Origin: Castellaniella sp035707805
Lineage (GTDB): Bacteria; Pseudomonadota; Gammaproteobacteria; Burkholderiales; Burkholderiaceae_B
Reading direction: 5' to 3'
Assembly: GCA_035707805.1 (NCBI GenBank)
Contig: DASSTS010000010.1
Location: 25,266-89,265 of the forward strand
DNA: 64,000 nucleotides
Part shown: positions 34,288 to 44,079 of the stretch, piece after piece
How positions within the stretch are numbered: position 1 is the first letter of the stretch
How the letters are laid out: every line of letters starts with the position of its first letter
Program-made: the position numbers and the translations under genes
Notes under the pieces: model-generated
Told to the model about the DNA's origin: nothing
What the model saw: the letters and a program-made list of their open reading frames with translations, nothing else
Database searches by the model: none

Positions 34288-34956
34288 TCAGGCGGCCGTG
34301 TGGGCGCGCAGGATGTCGAGGATGCGTCCGCGGATCTCGTCCACCGAGCCGACACCCGAAATCCTGGCATATTGCGGCGCCAGCGCATCGCCCGTGGCGG
34401 CCCACTGCGAGTAGTAGTCCACCAGGGGGCGGGTCTGCTCGCGGTAGACCGACAGGCGGTGGCGGACGGTCTCCTCGCGGTCGTCCTCTCGCTGGATCAG
34501 CGCCTCGCCGGTCTCGTCGTCCACGCCTTCGCGCTTGGGCGGGTTGAACTTGAGGTGGTAGGTACGGCCGCTGGCCACGTGGACCCGCCGTCCGCTCATG
34601 CGCTCGATGATGTTCTCTTCGGGCACGCTGATCTCGATCACGTAGTCCAGCGCAATGCGGGCGTCCTTGAGGGCGTCGGCCTGCGGAATGGTGCGCGGGA
34701 AGCCGTCGAACAGGTAGCCGGCGCGGCAGTCGGGCTGCGTCAGGCGGTCGCGCACCAGGCCGATGATGATGTCGTCGGACACCAGGCCGCCCTGGCCCAT
34801 GATCTTTTTGGCTTCCAGCCCCAGCGGGGTCTGCGCCTTGACGGCGGCGCGCAGCATGTCGCCCGTCGAGATCTGCGGGATGCCGAACGCTTCGGTGATG
34901 AACGCGGCCTGGGTTCCCTTGCCCGCCCCCGGGGGGCCTAGCAGAATCAAGCGCAT
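34288..34956 (-). CDS. adk: Adenylate kinase
   Basis: A 222-residue long-type adenylate kinase. It opens with the P-loop LLGPPGAGKGTQA, has STGDMLRAAV, LFDGFPRTIPQAD, the LID region GRTYHLKFNPPK and REDDREETVRHRL. The LID has no zinc Cys, as in E. coli. It balances adenine nucleotides. CGGAGG lies seven bases before ATG 34956. It is downstream of kdsB in the lpxK-kdsB-adk run. Confidence 0.97.
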   Translation of the reverse strand: MRLILLGPPGAGKGTQAAFITEAFGIPQISTGDMLRAAVKAQTPLGLEAKKIMGQGGLVSDDIIIGLVRDRLTQPDCRAGYLFDGFPRTIPQADALKDARIALDYVIEISVPEENIIERMSGRRVHVASGRTYHLKFNPPKREGVDDETGEALIQREDDREETVRHRLSVYREQTRPLVDYYSQWAATGDALAPQYARISGVGSVDEIRGRILDILRAHTAA

Positions 34957-35030
34957 GATTTCCTCCGTAGGTATTTTTTCAAATTTTTCCGATTATGCCG
35001 CAACGCAGCATATCGTGCAGGAATAATTCC

Positions 35031-35792
35031 CTATATGGTCGCAAACAGCGCGCGGACGCGGGCCAGGTCTTCCTCGGTGTCGACGCCGCGCGCCGGCAGC
35101 GCCTGGGCCGGATGCACGAAGATGGGAAAGCCCTGTTCCAGCGCACGCAGCTGTTCCAGGGATTCGATGCGTTCGAGCCGGCCCGGCGGCAGTTCCGGAA
35201 AGGCGCGCAGAAAGCCCGCGCGATAGGCATACAGGCCGATGTGGTGCAGGGCCGGCAGTCCCGGCGCCAGCCGCTGCCGGCCATCGGCCAGCGCGTCGCG
35301 CGCCCAGGGGATCGGGGCGCGGGAAAAATACAGCGCCCGGTTGCGGCTGTCGCAGACGACCTTCACGGCATTGGGATCGAAAAGCGCCTGGGCCTCGAGG
35401 ATGGGAGCGGCGCAGGTGGTGATGGCCGCCTCGGGGTGCTGTTGCAGCAGCGCCGCCACGGCATCGATCAGGGCCGGGTCGATCAGCGGTTCGTCGCCCT
35501 GGACGTTGACCACGGTGGCCTCGTCGGCCAGGGACAGTTGCTGCGCGACCTCGGCCAGGCGGTCGGTGCCGGTCGGGTGGTCGGCGCGCGTCAGCAGGCA
35601 TTCGATGCCGTGCTGTCCGGCCGCGCGGACGATGTCGGCGTGGTCCGTGGCGATTAACACCCGCTCGGCGCCCGAGCGCGCAGCCTGCTGCGCCGTGCGC
35701 ACCACCATCGGCAGGCCGCCGATGTCCAGCAGCGGCTTGCCCGGCAGACGGGTCGAGGCGGCGCGCGCCGGGATGACGACGATGAAGCTCAT
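35031..35792 (-). CDS. kdsB: 3-deoxy-manno-octulosonate cytidylyltransferase
   Basis: A 253-residue enzyme that makes CMP-Kdo for lipopolysaccharide. The N-terminus VVIPARAASTRLPGKPLLDI, then THPTGTDRL-like RADHPTGTDRLAEVA and NVQGDEPLI are the family signature. The C-terminus RGVDTEEDLARVRAL is standard. ATG 35792 overlaps the stop of the upstream Trm112-like gene (ATGA). Sits in the conserved lpxK-trm112-kdsB order. Confidence 0.96.
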   Translation of the reverse strand: MSFIVVIPARAASTRLPGKPLLDIGGLPMVVRTAQQAARSGAERVLIATDHADIVRAAGQHGIECLLTRADHPTGTDRLAEVAQQLSLADEATVVNVQGDEPLIDPALIDAVAALLQQHPEAAITTCAAPILEAQALFDPNAVKVVCDSRNRALYFSRAPIPWARDALADGRQRLAPGLPALHHIGLYAYRAGFLRAFPELPPGRLERIESLEQLRALEQGFPIFVHPAQALPARGVDTEEDLARVRALFATI

Positions 35793-35971
35793 GTCCGGGC
35801 CGGCTCCGGGTCGAGCGCGCGGGCCTCGTCGGGCAGCATCACGGGAACGCCGTCGCGCACGGGAAAGGCCAGGCGGTCGGCGGGGCAGACCAGTTCCTGG
35901 TGTTCGCGGTCGTGGCGCAGCGCGCCCTTGCAGACCGGGCACACGAGGATCTGCAGCAATCGGTTTTCCAT
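35789..35971 (-). CDS. Trm112-family small zinc-binding-like protein (YcaR type)
   Basis: A 60-residue protein: LLQILVCPVCKGALRH at the start, with two Cys (CPVC), then a third near ELVCPADRLAFPVRDGVPVML. This matches the YcaR/Trm112 family, tucked between lpxK and kdsB in many proteobacteria. In other systems Trm112 activates methyltransferases; the bacterial role is unclear. Coupled to kdsB by an ATGA overlap; 32 bases after lpxK. Confidence 0.92.
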   Translation of the reverse strand: MENRLLQILVCPVCKGALRHDREHQELVCPADRLAFPVRDGVPVMLPDEARALDPEPART

Positions 35972-36003
35972 GGCGAAATCAGGAGGTTGGCGAAAGCCAC
36001 AGT

Positions 36004-37086
36004 TTAATGCCTGCCGGGATCCTTGTGCGGCAAAGTGCCGGCGCGGGCCCGCAGCAGGGATTCCAGGCCGGACAGCCAGTCGGGGTCGGAGAATGCGGGC
36101 GCGGCATGGACGGCCCACAGGCGGGGGTCGATGGGCGGGGTGTATTTGACCGCGTCCTTGGCCGTCACGAGGACCGGGCCCGCTGGCAGCGCCTGCAGCG
36201 CGGCCGGCGGCGGCGCCCGATGATCGGGGCTGGCCAGCGTGCGCGTCAGCGCGAGACCCGCCTGTTCGAGCATGGCGAAGAACCGCCCGGGCTGGCCGAT
36301 GCCGGCGGCGGCGCTGCACGGCGCGCCGCGATGGGCGGCCAGCCAGTCCGCCCAGGCGACCCGCCGGCCGCTGGCCAGGTGCTCCAGGTGATCCGGCTGC
36401 AGCGTCATGGTCAGGCGGCGCGCGCGGTCCGCCGCGCGGGGCGGATCCGTGGGCGCGGTCTCGCCCGCGCCCAGCTGGGTGATCAGCCAATCGGCCTTCA
36501 GCCGGCGTTCGGGCGGCTCGCGCAGCGGCCCGGCCGGCAGCAGCCGGCCGTTGCCCACGCCGCGCGCATCCTGCACGATGATCTCGATGTCCCGCGCCAG
36601 CGCGGCATGCTGCAGCCCGTCGTCGGCGATCAGGACGTCGATCTCGGGGTGCGCCCGCAGCAAGGCGGCGGCGGCCAGGGCCCGGCGGGGGTGCACGGCC
36701 ACCGGCGCCCCGGTGGCGGCGTGCAGCAGCGCGGGTTCGTCGCCCAGATGGGCGCTGTCGGCCGCCTCGTCGCTGAGCCGGGGGCCGGCGCCCGGCCGGG
36801 TGCCGTAACCCCGGCTGAGAATGCCCGGATGCCAGCCGCTGTCGCGCAGGAAACGGCACACGGCGGCGGCCACGGGCGTCTTGCCGGTGCCGCCGACCAG
36901 GATGTTGCCGATGACGATCACAGGGACGGGGGCCCGCCAGGCCGCGGCCGCCTGGCGGGACTGGCGCCGTGCGGCCAAGCGGCCGTACAGCCAGGACAGC
37001 GGCGCCAGCAGGGTGCTGGCCGCGCCCCGGGCACGCCACATGTCCTGCAGGCAGTCCTCCGCCCGGCGGCGCAGCGAGGGGCTCAC
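36004..37086 (-). CDS. lpxK: Tetraacyldisaccharide 4'-kinase
   Basis: A 360-residue membrane-associated kinase of lipid A synthesis. An N-terminal hydrophobic anchor is followed by VIVIGNILVGGTGKTPV with the P-loop at about residues 60-68, then LSRGYG, DDGLQHAAL and GNGRLLPAGPLREP. These are the LpxK hallmarks. The start overlaps the end of exbD by 4 bases. Together with kdsB it ties this operon to outer-membrane assembly. Confidence 0.96.
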   Translation of the reverse strand: MSPSLRRRAEDCLQDMWRARGAASTLLAPLSWLYGRLAARRQSRQAAAAWRAPVPVIVIGNILVGGTGKTPVAAAVCRFLRDSGWHPGILSRGYGTRPGAGPRLSDEAADSAHLGDEPALLHAATGAPVAVHPRRALAAAALLRAHPEIDVLIADDGLQHAALARDIEIIVQDARGVGNGRLLPAGPLREPPERRLKADWLITQLGAGETAPTDPPRAADRARRLTMTLQPDHLEHLASGRRVAWADWLAAHRGAPCSAAAGIGQPGRFFAMLEQAGLALTRTLASPDHRAPPPAALQALPAGPVLVTAKDAVKYTPPIDPRLWAVHAAPAFSDPDWLSGLESLLRARAGTLPHKDPGRH

Positions 37087-37496
37087 GGGCGTCCCTGGGT
37101 CAGGAAGGACACGCGGCTGATCCCCGCCTGGCGGGCGGCTTCCAGCGCCCGCACCACGTCGGCGTGCGACGCCCGCCCGTCGGCGTCGATGCGCAGGGCG
37201 GCGTCTGGATGACCGGCCGCGGCCTGACGCAGCGCCTGGGCCAGGGCCGCGTCGTCCGGCGCCTCGATGTAGCGGCCGTCGAGCGCGTACTGGCCGTCGC
37301 GGCTGACGGCCAGCTCCAGTGCGGAATCCGTGTCGGGGGCCTGCGCCTGCGCCTTGGGCAGCGTGATCGGCAGCTGGCGCACCTGCGTGAACGAGGTCGA
37401 GGCGGCCAGGAAGATCAGGATCACCAGCAGGACGTCGATGAGGGGGATCAGGTTGATCTCCGGCTCTTCGTGGGGGCGGCGGTGGTGGAAGTTCAT
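37083..37496 (-). CDS. exbD: ExbD/TolR-family biopolymer transport protein
   Basis: A 137-residue protein with one N-terminal membrane helix (INLIPLIDVLLVILIFLAA) holding the conserved Asp of the proton path, and a periplasmic domain. It pairs with the upstream ExbB-like protein to energise TonB-dependent or similar transport. Its start overlaps exbB by 4 bases and its end overlaps lpxK. In this family-typical operon position the exact partner (TonB or a Tol-like system) cannot be told. Confidence 0.93.
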   Translation of the reverse strand: MNFHHRRPHEEPEINLIPLIDVLLVILIFLAASTSFTQVRQLPITLPKAQAQAPDTDSALELAVSRDGQYALDGRYIEAPDDAALAQALRQAAAGHPDAALRIDADGRASHADVVRALEAARQAGISRVSFLTQGRP

Positions 37497-38098
37497 GCGG
37501 CGCGGCGATTGATCAGCCGGTCCAGGGTGCCGGCCTCGCGTTCCATCGTATGCAGGAAGTATTCGACGCGCGACCTGAAATAGCGGTGGAAGGCCAGGGC
37601 GGGAATGGCGATGAGGATACCGAAGCCGGTGTTGTAGAGCGCGATGGAGATGCCGTGGGCCAGCTGGGCGGGGTTGCCGCCGGCGGGATCATAGGCGCCG
37701 AAAATCTCGATCATGCCGACCACGGTGCCGAACAGCCCCAGCAGCGGGGCGATGACCGAGATCGTGGCCAGGCCGGCCAGGTAGCGGTTCAGGCGCCACG
37801 AGACGTCGCGTCCGACCGCCTCGATGGCGGCCTGGCGCCAGGCGTCGTCCTGGCGCCGCTGCGCGGCAACCTCGGCGAGGATGCGGCCCATGGGACTGTT
37901 GCGCGCCAGGCGCAGGACCGCGTCGGGCTCGTCCTGCTGGCGGCGCATGAGTTCGAGCACCTGTTCCGGCAGCCCCGCGGGCATGACCTGGCTGGCGCGC
38001 AGGGCCAGGAATCGTTCTATGATGATCGCCAGCGTGATGACCGAAGTGGCCACCAGCAGCCAGATCGGCCAGCCGGCCGCGTGGATGATGTCCAGCAA
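37493..38098 (-). CDS. exbB: ExbB/MotA/TolQ-family proton channel protein
   Basis: A 201-residue protein with three membrane helices: one near the N-terminus (GWPIWLLVATSVITLAIIIE) and two in the second half with LATISVIAPLLGLFGTVVGM and GISIALYNTGFGILIAIPAL. These are the MotA/ExbB domain marks. No ATG fits; TTG 38098 (reads LLDIIHAAG) with AGGA eight bases upstream is the likely start. The reading frame stays open further up but is not ExbB-like. First gene of the exbB-exbD-lpxK-trm112-kdsB run. Confidence 0.9.
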   Translation of the reverse strand: MLDIIHAAGWPIWLLVATSVITLAIIIERFLALRASQVMPAGLPEQVLELMRRQQDEPDAVLRLARNSPMGRILAEVAAQRRQDDAWRQAAIEAVGRDVSWRLNRYLAGLATISVIAPLLGLFGTVVGMIEIFGAYDPAGGNPAQLAHGISIALYNTGFGILIAIPALAFHRYFRSRVEYFLHTMEREAGTLDRLINRRAA

Positions 38099-38481
38099 GA
38101 TCGGGTTCCTATGAAGGGACGCCGCGGCGCGGCAATCCCTTATTCTATCCTCCCGATCCGGGATGCGGCCCCCGGCGGCCGCTCGATCTCTTCCGGGCGG
38201 CCTGGGTCCGTGGTTCCGGGGGGCAAAGTCCCGTCCCGCAAGGCTTTCGGACCGGTATCCACAGAATCTGTGGATAATTCTGTGTATAAAGAGCGGCAGG
38301 CGCATGATTCAAGCCCTCCAGAGGTCGATTGGCTATTTTTTGCACACTGTCATTTGTGTCTATATATCGTTTTAAATCATCGTCTTATGTCTGTTTCTTT
38401 AGGTTTCATGTCATGAATGCGTTGTGCAGGCCCGAAAATAGGCCTGTTTGACAAGAAACTGTTTTCTGTGGATAGGTTTTC
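38099..38481. promoter_or_regulatory. AT-rich divergent intergenic region with DnaA-box cluster
   Basis: A 383-base region between exbB and xseA. It holds two perfect TTATNCACA boxes on the minus strand (38269-38277 TTATCCACA, 38281-38289 TTATACACA) and three near matches (38255-38263 GTATCCACA plus strand, 38338-38346 TTTTGCACA plus strand, 38467-38475 CTATCCACA minus strand). An AT-rich tract runs from about 38333 to 38400. TTGACA at 38448-38453 may be the -35 of xseA, with the last DnaA-like box over its -10 position. Confidence 0.6.
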
Positions 38482-39786
38482 ATGGATTTTCCCGATACGA
38501 GCCCCGCCGCTGCTGCCTTTCCGGACGATGAAGCCGTGCTCACCGTGGCCCAGCTCAACCGCCGGGTGGCGCGCCTGCTGGACAGCGGTATTCCGCGCCT
38601 GTGGGTGAGCGGCGAGATCTCGAATTTCACGCGGGCGGCCTCGGGGCATTGGTATTTTTCCATCAAGGACGAGTCCGCCGCCGTGCGGGCGGTGATGTTC
38701 CGGGGCCGGGCCCAGGCCGTGGGGTTCGTGCCCGAGGTCGGCGGCCGCTACGAGTTCCGGGTCCAGGTCTCCTTGTACGAGCCGCGCGGCGACTACCAAG
38801 TCCAGGTCGAGAGCATGCGCCGCGCGGGCCGGGGCGACCTGCACGAGGCCTTCCTGCGGCTGAAGGACCGGCTGACCAGCGAGGGCCTGATCGACCCGGA
38901 CCGCCGGCGGCCGTGGCCGCGGGTGCCCGGCGCCGTCGGCGTCGTGACGTCCCTGGCGGCCGCGGCGCTGCGCGACGTGTTGTCGGTGATGGCCCGCCGC
39001 GCGCCCCACGTGCCGGTGGTCGTCTATCCGGCGCCCGTGCAGGGCCGGGATGCCGCCGCGCAGCTGTGCCTGGCGCTGGACCGCGCCGCCGCGCGGGCCG
39101 AGGTCGACGTGCTGCTGGTGGTGCGCGGGGGCGGCAGCCTGGAGGACCTGTGGTGCTTCAATGACGAAGCCCTGGCGCGCCGCATCGCCGCAAGCCCCGT
39201 GCCGGTGATCAGCGGGGTGGGGCACGAGACCGATTTCACGATCGCCGATTTCGTCGCCGACCTGCGCGCGCCCACGCCGACCGCCGCGGCCGAACTCTGC
39301 TGCGACAGCCGCGACGCCTTGCTCGGCCAGCTGCGCGCGGCCACGCAGGACCTGTCGCGGTCGCAGCGCCGCCGGCTGGACTACACCGCCTTGCGCCTGG
39401 ACCGGGCCGCCGGCCAGCTGGTGTCGCCAGCCCAGCGCCTGCAGGGGCACCGGCAGCGCCTGGAGGCGGCTGCCGAACGCCTGCTGCCGCCGCTGCAGCA
39501 GCGCCTGCGCCAGCACGCGCAAAGCATCCGCTGGGCCTGCAACACGGTCCAGGCCGACATGGAGCGCCTGCTGCAGCGCCAGGGGCGCCGCCTGGCTGTC
39601 GCAGAGGGGACTTTGCAGGCCCTGGACCCGCGCGCCGTCCTGACGCGCGGCTACGCCATCGTGCATGGGCCGGACGGGAGCATCGTGAAAAATGCGTTAG
39701 ACTTGAAAGTTCATGAACGCATCGAGATCGAGTTTGGTCAAGGCCGCGCACAGGCGACCGTCACGCGGTCCGATGCGCTGCTCTAG
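38482..39786 (+). CDS. xseA: Exodeoxyribonuclease VII large subunit
   Basis: A 434-residue nuclease subunit. The N-terminal OB domain shows LTVAQLNRRVARLLDSGIP and LWVSGEISNFTRAASGHWYF with KDESAAVRAVMF. The catalytic domain has PGAVGVVTSLAAAALRDVL, RGGGSLEDLWCFNDE and ISGVGHETDFTIADFVAD, and a coiled-coil region follows. No strong ribosome binding site precedes ATG 38482. The small subunit xseB is not in the window. The stop is 48 bases before sodB. Confidence 0.96.
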   Translation: MDFPDTSPAAAAFPDDEAVLTVAQLNRRVARLLDSGIPRLWVSGEISNFTRAASGHWYFSIKDESAAVRAVMFRGRAQAVGFVPEVGGRYEFRVQVSLYEPRGDYQVQVESMRRAGRGDLHEAFLRLKDRLTSEGLIDPDRRRPWPRVPGAVGVVTSLAAAALRDVLSVMARRAPHVPVVVYPAPVQGRDAAAQLCLALDRAAARAEVDVLLVVRGGGSLEDLWCFNDEALARRIAASPVPVISGVGHETDFTIADFVADLRAPTPTAAAELCCDSRDALLGQLRAATQDLSRSQRRRLDYTALRLDRAAGQLVSPAQRLQGHRQRLEAAAERLLPPLQQRLRQHAQSIRWACNTVQADMERLLQRQGRRLAVAEGTLQALDPRAVLTRGYAIVHGPDGSIVKNALDLKVHERIEIEFGQGRAQATVTRSDALL

Positions 39787-39834
39787 GCCTGCGATCCCCC
39801 CGGGTTCGCCTCACGTTTTTTTGAAGGAAATGCC

Positions 39835-40413
39835 ATGGCTTTTACTCTGCCGCCGCTCCCGTATGCGATGGACGCGCTCGCGCCCCATATTTCCAAGGAA
39901 ACCCTGGAATACCATTATGGCAAGCATCACCAGGCTTACGTCACCAACCTGAACAAGGCGGTGGAAGGCACCGAGCTGGCCTCGCTGAGCCTTGAGGAAG
40001 TCATCCGCAAGTCCAGCGGCGGCGTGTTCAACAACGCGGCGCAGGTCTGGAACCACACGTTCTACTGGAACTGCCTCTCGCCCAACGGCGGCGGCGAACC
40101 CACGGGCGAACTGCGCCAGGCCATCGAGGCCAAGTGGGGCAGCGTCGATGCCTTCAAGGACGCCTTCTCCAAGTCGGCGGCCGGCAATTTCGGTTCCGGC
40201 TGGACCTGGCTGGTCAAGAAGCCCGACGGCACGCTGGACATCGTCAACACCAGCAATGCCGGCACGACGGTCAACACGGATGACAAGGCGCTGCTGACCT
40301 GTGACGTGTGGGAACACGCCTACTACATCGACTATCGCAATGCGCGTCCCAAGTACTTGGAACATTTCTGGGACCTGGTGAACTGGGATTTCGCCGCCAG
40401 CAACCTGGCCTAA
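39835..40413 (+). CDS. sodB: Superoxide dismutase (Fe type)
   Basis: A 192-residue cytoplasmic enzyme. It opens FTLPPLPYAMDALAPHISKE. Metal ligands are in EYHYGKHHQAYV (His), NHTFYWNCLSPNGG (His) and DVWEHAYYIDYRNARPKYL (Asp and His). The GSGWTWLV and WNCLSPNGGG patterns fit iron rather than manganese forms. The last 4 bases overlap the stop of the convergent DUF192 gene. Confidence 0.97.
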   Translation: MAFTLPPLPYAMDALAPHISKETLEYHYGKHHQAYVTNLNKAVEGTELASLSLEEVIRKSSGGVFNNAAQVWNHTFYWNCLSPNGGGEPTGELRQAIEAKWGSVDAFKDAFSKSAAGNFGSGWTWLVKKPDGTLDIVNTSNAGTTVNTDDKALLTCDVWEHAYYIDYRNARPKYLEHFWDLVNWDFAASNLA

Positions 40414-40940
40414 GGCTCCTGCGGGGCGCCCGGCCGTCCGGGAATGCCCCGCACGCTGTCTCCCGCCCGCACGCCGGCGCGACCGAACCAGCCCTGGTTC
40501 ATCTCCAGGGCGGCGGTGACCGGCCGGGCCGGGCAGTGCGGATCCAGGCTTTGCGGCTGCATGTCCTGGATCGACTCGATGCGCCCGGCCGCGTCCACGA
40601 ATGCGATGGACAGCGGAATCCGGGTGTTCTTCATCCAGAAACAGTAGATGTCCGGGGCCCCCAGGACGAACAGCATCCCCTCGCCGTCGGCGAGCCGGTC
40701 GCGGTCCATGAGGCCCTCGCGCAGCGTCTCGGGCGTGTCCGCGAGCTCTGCCCGGATCGCGTGCGTGCCGATGTGCAGGGCGATGGCGGGCAGCGGAGGC
40801 TGGGCCGGCGCGCCGGCCGCGTACAGGGCCGCCGCGGCGGCCAGGCACAGCCGGCCGATGCGGGGCGCCAGGCGGGGCCGGGCCGGCCCAATGCAAAAAG
40901 CAGGGCTCTTGAGGAGCCCTGCATCGCGGTAAAATGCCAA
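40410..40940 (-). CDS. DUF192-family exported protein
   Basis: A 176-residue protein. After about 29 residues a hydrophobic signal (LCLAAAAALYAAGAPAQ) precedes the DUF192 core, with ETLREGLMDRDRLADGEGMLFV and the motif CFWMKNTRIPLSIAFVDAAG. Function of the family is unknown. ATG 40940 is the only ATG, GTG or TTG in frame before the signal, yet it lies upstream of the cspA terminator, so codons 7 to 15 form the terminator stem-loop. The mRNA may arise by read-through from cspA or from an internal start. Convergent with sodB. Confidence 0.75.
   Translation of the reverse strand: MAFYRDAGLLKSPAFCIGPARPRLAPRIGRLCLAAAAALYAAGAPAQPPLPAIALHIGTHAIRAELADTPETLREGLMDRDRLADGEGMLFVLGAPDIYCFWMKNTRIPLSIAFVDAAGRIESIQDMQPQSLDPHCPARPVTAALEMNQGWFGRAGVRAGDSVRGIPGRPGAPQEP
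40895..40922 (-). terminator. Rho-independent terminator of the cold-shock gene
   Basis: On the minus strand GCAGGGCTC-CTCAA-GAGCCCTGC forms a perfect 9-base-pair stem, followed by TTTTTG. It starts 36 bases after the cold-shock gene stop and lies inside the 5' coding part of the DUF192 gene. Confidence 0.85.
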
Positions 40941-40957
40941 GAAGATGTCCTGGGTGG

Positions 40958-41194
40958 TCAGGCGGCAGTAATGTTCAGGGCTTGCTTGCCTTTAGGGCCC
41001 TGCGCGATATCGAAAGCGACTTTCTGACCTTCTTTCAGGGTCTTGAAACCGTTCATCTGGATCGACGAGAAATGTGCAAAAAGGTCTTCGCCCCCGTTGT
41101 CCGGAGTAATGAAGCCGAAGCCCTTGGCATCATTGAACCATTTGACGGTGCCGGTCAGTTTTGATTCTCCGGTGTTTTCGATGGATTCCGACAT
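40958..41194 (-). CDS. Cold-shock protein (CspA family)
   Basis: A 78-residue single cold-shock domain. RNP1 reads KGFGFITP and RNP2 LFAHFSSI, with the typical start TGTVKWFNDA. It binds single-stranded RNA or DNA. ATG 41194 with GAGG nine bases upstream is chosen; residues 1-10 (SESIENTGES) form a short extra leader. It has its own promoter candidate and terminator. Confidence 0.95.
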   Translation of the reverse strand: MSESIENTGESKLTGTVKWFNDAKGFGFITPDNGGEDLFAHFSSIQMNGFKTLKEGQKVAFDIAQGPKGKQALNITAA

Positions 41195-41269
41195 GCAAAC
41201 TGCCTCTATGAGTGGGTTTATGCGGCCCCGGCCGGCCAAAACATCGGCTGCGGGCCGCGGGACAGGTCG

Positions 41270-41299
41270 ATCATGCTGAATTCCACCTCATTCAGTCAA
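41270..41299 (-). promoter_or_regulatory. Candidate promoter of the cold-shock gene
   Basis: On the minus strand TTGACT (41294-41299) and CATGAT (41270-41275) are separated by 18 bases. The transcript would start near 41263, giving a leader of about 69 bases, compatible with post-transcriptional control. clpS starts divergently 53 bases away. Confidence 0.4.
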
Positions 41300-41327
41300 C
41301 TATGGAAACCACTAGGTTCGGGTGCGC

Positions 41328-41651
41328 ATGCCAACGGTAATTCAGAATCAGCGTGACCTCGTGCGCGAGCCGCTGCCCGTGCGGCTCGCGCCTCCGCCGA
41401 TGTACCAGGTCGTGCTCCTCAACGACGACTACACCCCGATGGATTTCGTGGTGCGCGTGCTGCAGGAAATCTTCCACAAGGGCGGAATCGAGGCGGAACG
41501 CATCATGCTGCAGGTCCACCACGAGGGGCGCGGCGTGTGCGGCATCTACACCCGGGATGTCGCCTCCACGCGGGTGGAGGCGGTCCTGCGCATGGCACAT
41601 GCTGATCAGCACCCTTTGCAGTGCCTCATGGAACCGGTGCCCTTGTTCTGA
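41328..41651 (+). CDS. clpS: ATP-dependent Clp protease adaptor ClpS
   Basis: A 107-residue adaptor that hands N-degron proteins to ClpAP. After a disordered start the core reads MYQVVLLNDDYTPMDFVVRVL, with HHEGRGVCGIYTRDVAST and VEAVLRMAHADQHPLQC. The ligand-pocket Asn-Asp-Asp and the Met-Asp region are present. ATG 41328 is preferred to GTG 41322. clpA follows 109 bases later, the usual order. Confidence 0.96.
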   Translation: MPTVIQNQRDLVREPLPVRLAPPPMYQVVLLNDDYTPMDFVVRVLQEIFHKGGIEAERIMLQVHHEGRGVCGIYTRDVASTRVEAVLRMAHADQHPLQCLMEPVPLF

Positions 41652-41760
41652 GCCGGCCCTAGGGACTGTCCCGAATCCCGCGGCGGGCAACAGCAGGCTG
41701 TTTTAGTCATAGAATAGACACAACGGATTGCTTGGTCCGCTCCGAATCAATGGAGGAAGC

Positions 41761-44078
<2,318 letters not shown>

Positions 44079-44079
<1 letters not shown>

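Noticed and set aside
32058..34547. An 829-codon plus-strand frame over murJ, the SDR and adk
   Set aside because: It crosses three intact genes on the other strand and has a low-complexity, Gln/Gly/His-rich product.
38099..38481. Calling the exbB-xseA spacer the chromosomal origin
   Set aside because: dnaA, dnaN, rpmH and gidA are absent, and no series of AT-rich 13-mers is clear. The DnaA boxes are reported as a cluster only.
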